Shown piece after piece: positions 62,434 to 64,000 of a stretch of 64,000 nucleotides of DNA. The notes beneath the pieces are model-generated. The model did not search any database. It was not told where the DNA came from and worked only from the letters and a program-made list of their open reading frames with translations. Each line of letters begins with the position of its first letter. The first letter of the stretch is position 1. The translations under genes and the position numbers were made by a program. Origin of the DNA: JANQPX01 sp965204405 (GTDB lineage: Bacteria > Pseudomonadota > Alphaproteobacteria > Geminicoccales > Geminicoccaceae); the NCBI GenBank assembly GCA_965204405.1, contig CBDBEN010000004.1, forward strand, positions 930,001 through 994,000, in the 5' to 3' direction.

Positions 62434-62684
62434 TCCTGATCGCGAAGCACGTTCGATTATGCGCACCGACTCTGCCGTCGGAACAATCGCTCTTGATCTT
62501 TTCTTCATGATTGAGCGTCAGGATGGCTTTCCGGTCCATGAGATCCTGGAAATCTGCCCGCCCGCCGGGAAGAGGGGGGCGAGGCTCGGATTCCCAGGAT
62601 CTCATGGACCAAAGTCAGTTTTGCCTCGGTCAGGTTAGAAAATGGTTAAGCCGGTGAGATTGAACGAACTTCGGAAGCAGGACT
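62434..62684 (+). repeat. Family-2 palindromic MITE-like element, copy D (full length)
   Basis: It starts TCCTGATCGCGAAGCACGTT and ends near AACGAACTTCGGAAGCAGGA. The central hairpin is CCGGTCCATGAGATCCTGG (62532) and CCAGGATCTCATGGACC (ending 62610). The flanks match the copy at 55747. Confidence 0.87.
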
Positions 62685-62795
62685 AGAGCATTTTTCGATC
62701 AGACGGAACCAACCCGCTCCCCCTCAGGGCCACTCGATATGGTCGGAATCCTGCGTGTGGTTGGGCGGAGGAACGGGATGGGTCGAACTCCAGGT
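62683..62795 (-). repeat. Degenerate family-1 element, copy I
   Basis: It begins CTAGAGCATTTTTCGATCAG, then ACGGAACCAACC as in the alpha subtype. The core hairpin is worn (CCGCTCCCCCTCAGG) and the right end is not recognisable. Together with three other elements it makes a continuous repeat block from 62183. Confidence 0.65.
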
Positions 62796-62856
62796 GACTT
62801 GGCACAAGCCGGCATCATCCAGCCGTGCAGGGCATCTCCGCGTCGGCGACGCTCGA

Positions 62857-63450
62857 TCAAGCGGCGATGGCGGGCTCATAAAGCCGTTGAGGCGGGATAT
62901 GCAAAGAGACCTCCGTCCCGAGCGCGATCTCACCCTCACGTTCGACCCAGGCGGTGACGCCGCGCCTGCCGTAAGCAGCGTCGCGAAAATACTTGCCGAA
63001 GCCCGGATAGGCTTTTTCGATGAGCCGGCCCGGCACGGCGCAGGCCTCGTTTTCCATGTCGACAACGAGGGCCGCCCCGTCCTTGGCCAGCAGACGGGAC
63101 GACGGCGGAATCTGCGTGAACGCCGGCAGGCCGGATATCACGAGATTGGCGCGCACCCAGCTTGGCCGCACGGGCTCCGGCAGGCCCATGGCCGCGCCAG
63201 TGTCCCGCAGTTCCTCAGCAGAAACGACGGTCAGCTGCCGTACGTTTCGTATGGCCGTCCCAACCGGGTATTGCGCTTTGGTGCGCACGCAGGCCGGCCT
63301 CGTCAGGCTGGCGTAGTTGTCACCCTCGAAACCGGCATAGCTGACCCGAACGCGCTCCAATTCGATCGCGTTCCGCTCACTGCCAAGCTTGTCGTTCACG
63401 AGAATGGCCTCGACCTTGCCGACAAGGCCGCTCGGTTGCAGGATCGCCAT
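62857..63450 (-). CDS. MOSC-domain protein
   Basis: This protein has 197 residues from ATG 63450, preceded on the minus strand by GAGGAG six bases upstream. Longer in-frame starts exist up to 63612. The MOSC beta-barrel segments include GFEGDNYASLTRPACVRTKA, the conserved cysteine-containing NEACAVPGRLIEKAYPGFGK and GVTAWVEREGEIALGTEVSL. MOSC domains are related to the molybdenum-cofactor sulfurase C-terminus and often handle sulfur or Moco-bound substrates. Stand-alone; substrate unknown. Confidence 0.83.
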   Translation of the reverse strand: MAILQPSGLVGKVEAILVNDKLGSERNAIELERVRVSYAGFEGDNYASLTRPACVRTKAQYPVGTAIRNVRQLTVVSAEELRDTGAAMGLPEPVRPSWVRANLVISGLPAFTQIPPSSRLLAKDGAALVVDMENEACAVPGRLIEKAYPGFGKYFRDAAYGRRGVTAWVEREGEIALGTEVSLHIPPQRLYEPAIAA

Positions 63451-63700
63451 TTCAAACTCCTCAATCCAAGGTTTTTTATATTCCATAACATTCCCGTAAT
63501 CGAACATGAAGTGGCCGGATCGATCCCGCAAGACCGGGGGCAAGTCATTTAAATGCGTTAGAATCTCAAAAAAATTTCTTTGTAACAGCATTTTACAGCA
63601 AAATGTTGACATCTTGCAGTAACAATGATTAATCCTTTATATCGGCTCCGAAGTGACCTATTGACGTGATCGCACGATGTAAATTCTGGAGAAGCAGGCC

Positions 63701-64000
63701 ATGGTGAGCACGGGCAATTGGCTGACGGCATTACTGATCATCTCTGGCCTTGCCGTGGGAGGGTGTACGCCCAAGCCCACCGAGAAGGCCAGTGCAGCGC
63801 GTTCCGAGCGCCTGCTCGAGCAGTCACGTCTGGTCCTCAATGACTTCTTGGACGACACGCAATATCAGAACATGCGCGTCTATGTGCAGAATGCCTATGC
63901 GATCATGATCGTGCCGGACCTGCTCAAAGGCGGCTTTTTCGCCGGCGCCGAACACGGAACCGCCGTGATGCTGGTGCGCGATCCCACCACGGGCGGATGG
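63701..64000 (+). CDS. SYLF (Ysc84)-domain lipoprotein, partial
   Basis: The 100 codons from ATG 63701 run off the right edge. The signal peptide ends in lipobox AVGGC (C22). The mature part starts SERLLEQSRLVLNDFLDD and continues YVQNAYAIMIVPDLLKGGFF, AGAEHGTAVML, typical of the N-terminal half of the SYLF/DUF500 lipid-binding domain. Such lipoproteins sit in the bacterial envelope with no known enzymatic role. Confidence 0.85.
   Translation, partial: MVSTGNWLTALLIISGLAVGGCTPKPTEKASAARSERLLEQSRLVLNDFLDDTQYQNMRVYVQNAYAIMIVPDLLKGGFFAGAEHGTAVMLVRDPTTGGW

Overview
The window is chromosomal DNA from an alphaproteobacterium. The evidence is a circularly permuted two-piece tmRNA, an alpha-type SspB ClpXP adaptor directly downstream of it, a PopZ-type N-terminal motif in one protein, and the gene order purC-purS-purQ-purL-bolA-grxD. 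Base composition is GC-rich. The order or family cannot be fixed from the sequence alone. There are no rRNA genes, prophages, complete insertion sequences or CRISPR arrays.

Layout. 1-6400 holds a formate dehydrogenase locus: a divergent partial Fe-S protein, DUF3305, DUF3306, a TorD-like chaperone, a small Tat-signal protein, FdhA and FdhB, closed by a strong terminator with no cytochrome b subunit gene. 6500-12800 has a secreted protein with a duplicated four-cysteine domain, tRNA-Thr, a decayed gene, an unusual glycine-heptad lipoprotein, a sugar-acid dehydratase, a DUF533 protein and a CBS protein. 13000-14100 holds ssrA and sspB. 14600-25400 is mostly metabolic and housekeeping: fumC, DUF952, an FAD-linked oxidase, a DEDDh exonuclease, an RraA-like protein, an EEP-family enzyme, a second DUF533 protein, a periplasmic rhodanese, an aspartic protease and cytochrome c. 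25800-34400 has a PopZ-motif coiled-coil protein, clpS-clpA, era, guaA and aat. 34600-46350 contains an alpha/beta hydrolase, a seven-gene nucleoside uptake and salvage operon (BMP protein, ABC ATPase, two permeases, a cytidine deaminase-PNP fusion, deoC, deoA) and an FGGY kinase. 47100-55750 has a methyltransferase, yqaA-dsbB, cimA-trmJ, a HerA-type ATPase, rpsD and a GNAT enzyme. 56200-61000 is the purine and bolA/grxD block. The right end holds a DUF2161 protein, a His/Gly/Tyr lipoprotein, a dense repeat cluster, a MOSC protein and a truncated SYLF lipoprotein.

Working together. Much of a proteolytic targeting network is encoded here: the tmRNA tag and its adaptor SspB (ClpXP), plus Aat, ClpS and ClpA (N-degron pathway). 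The nucleoside operon is a complete import-to-catabolism module, but one permease gene carries an apparent frameshift. The purine genes and guaA supply de novo synthesis.

The most striking non-coding feature is at least three families of short palindromic, MITE-like elements scattered between genes. Two of them begin and end in CTAG. In several cases that CTAG supplies the TAG stop codon of the adjacent gene.
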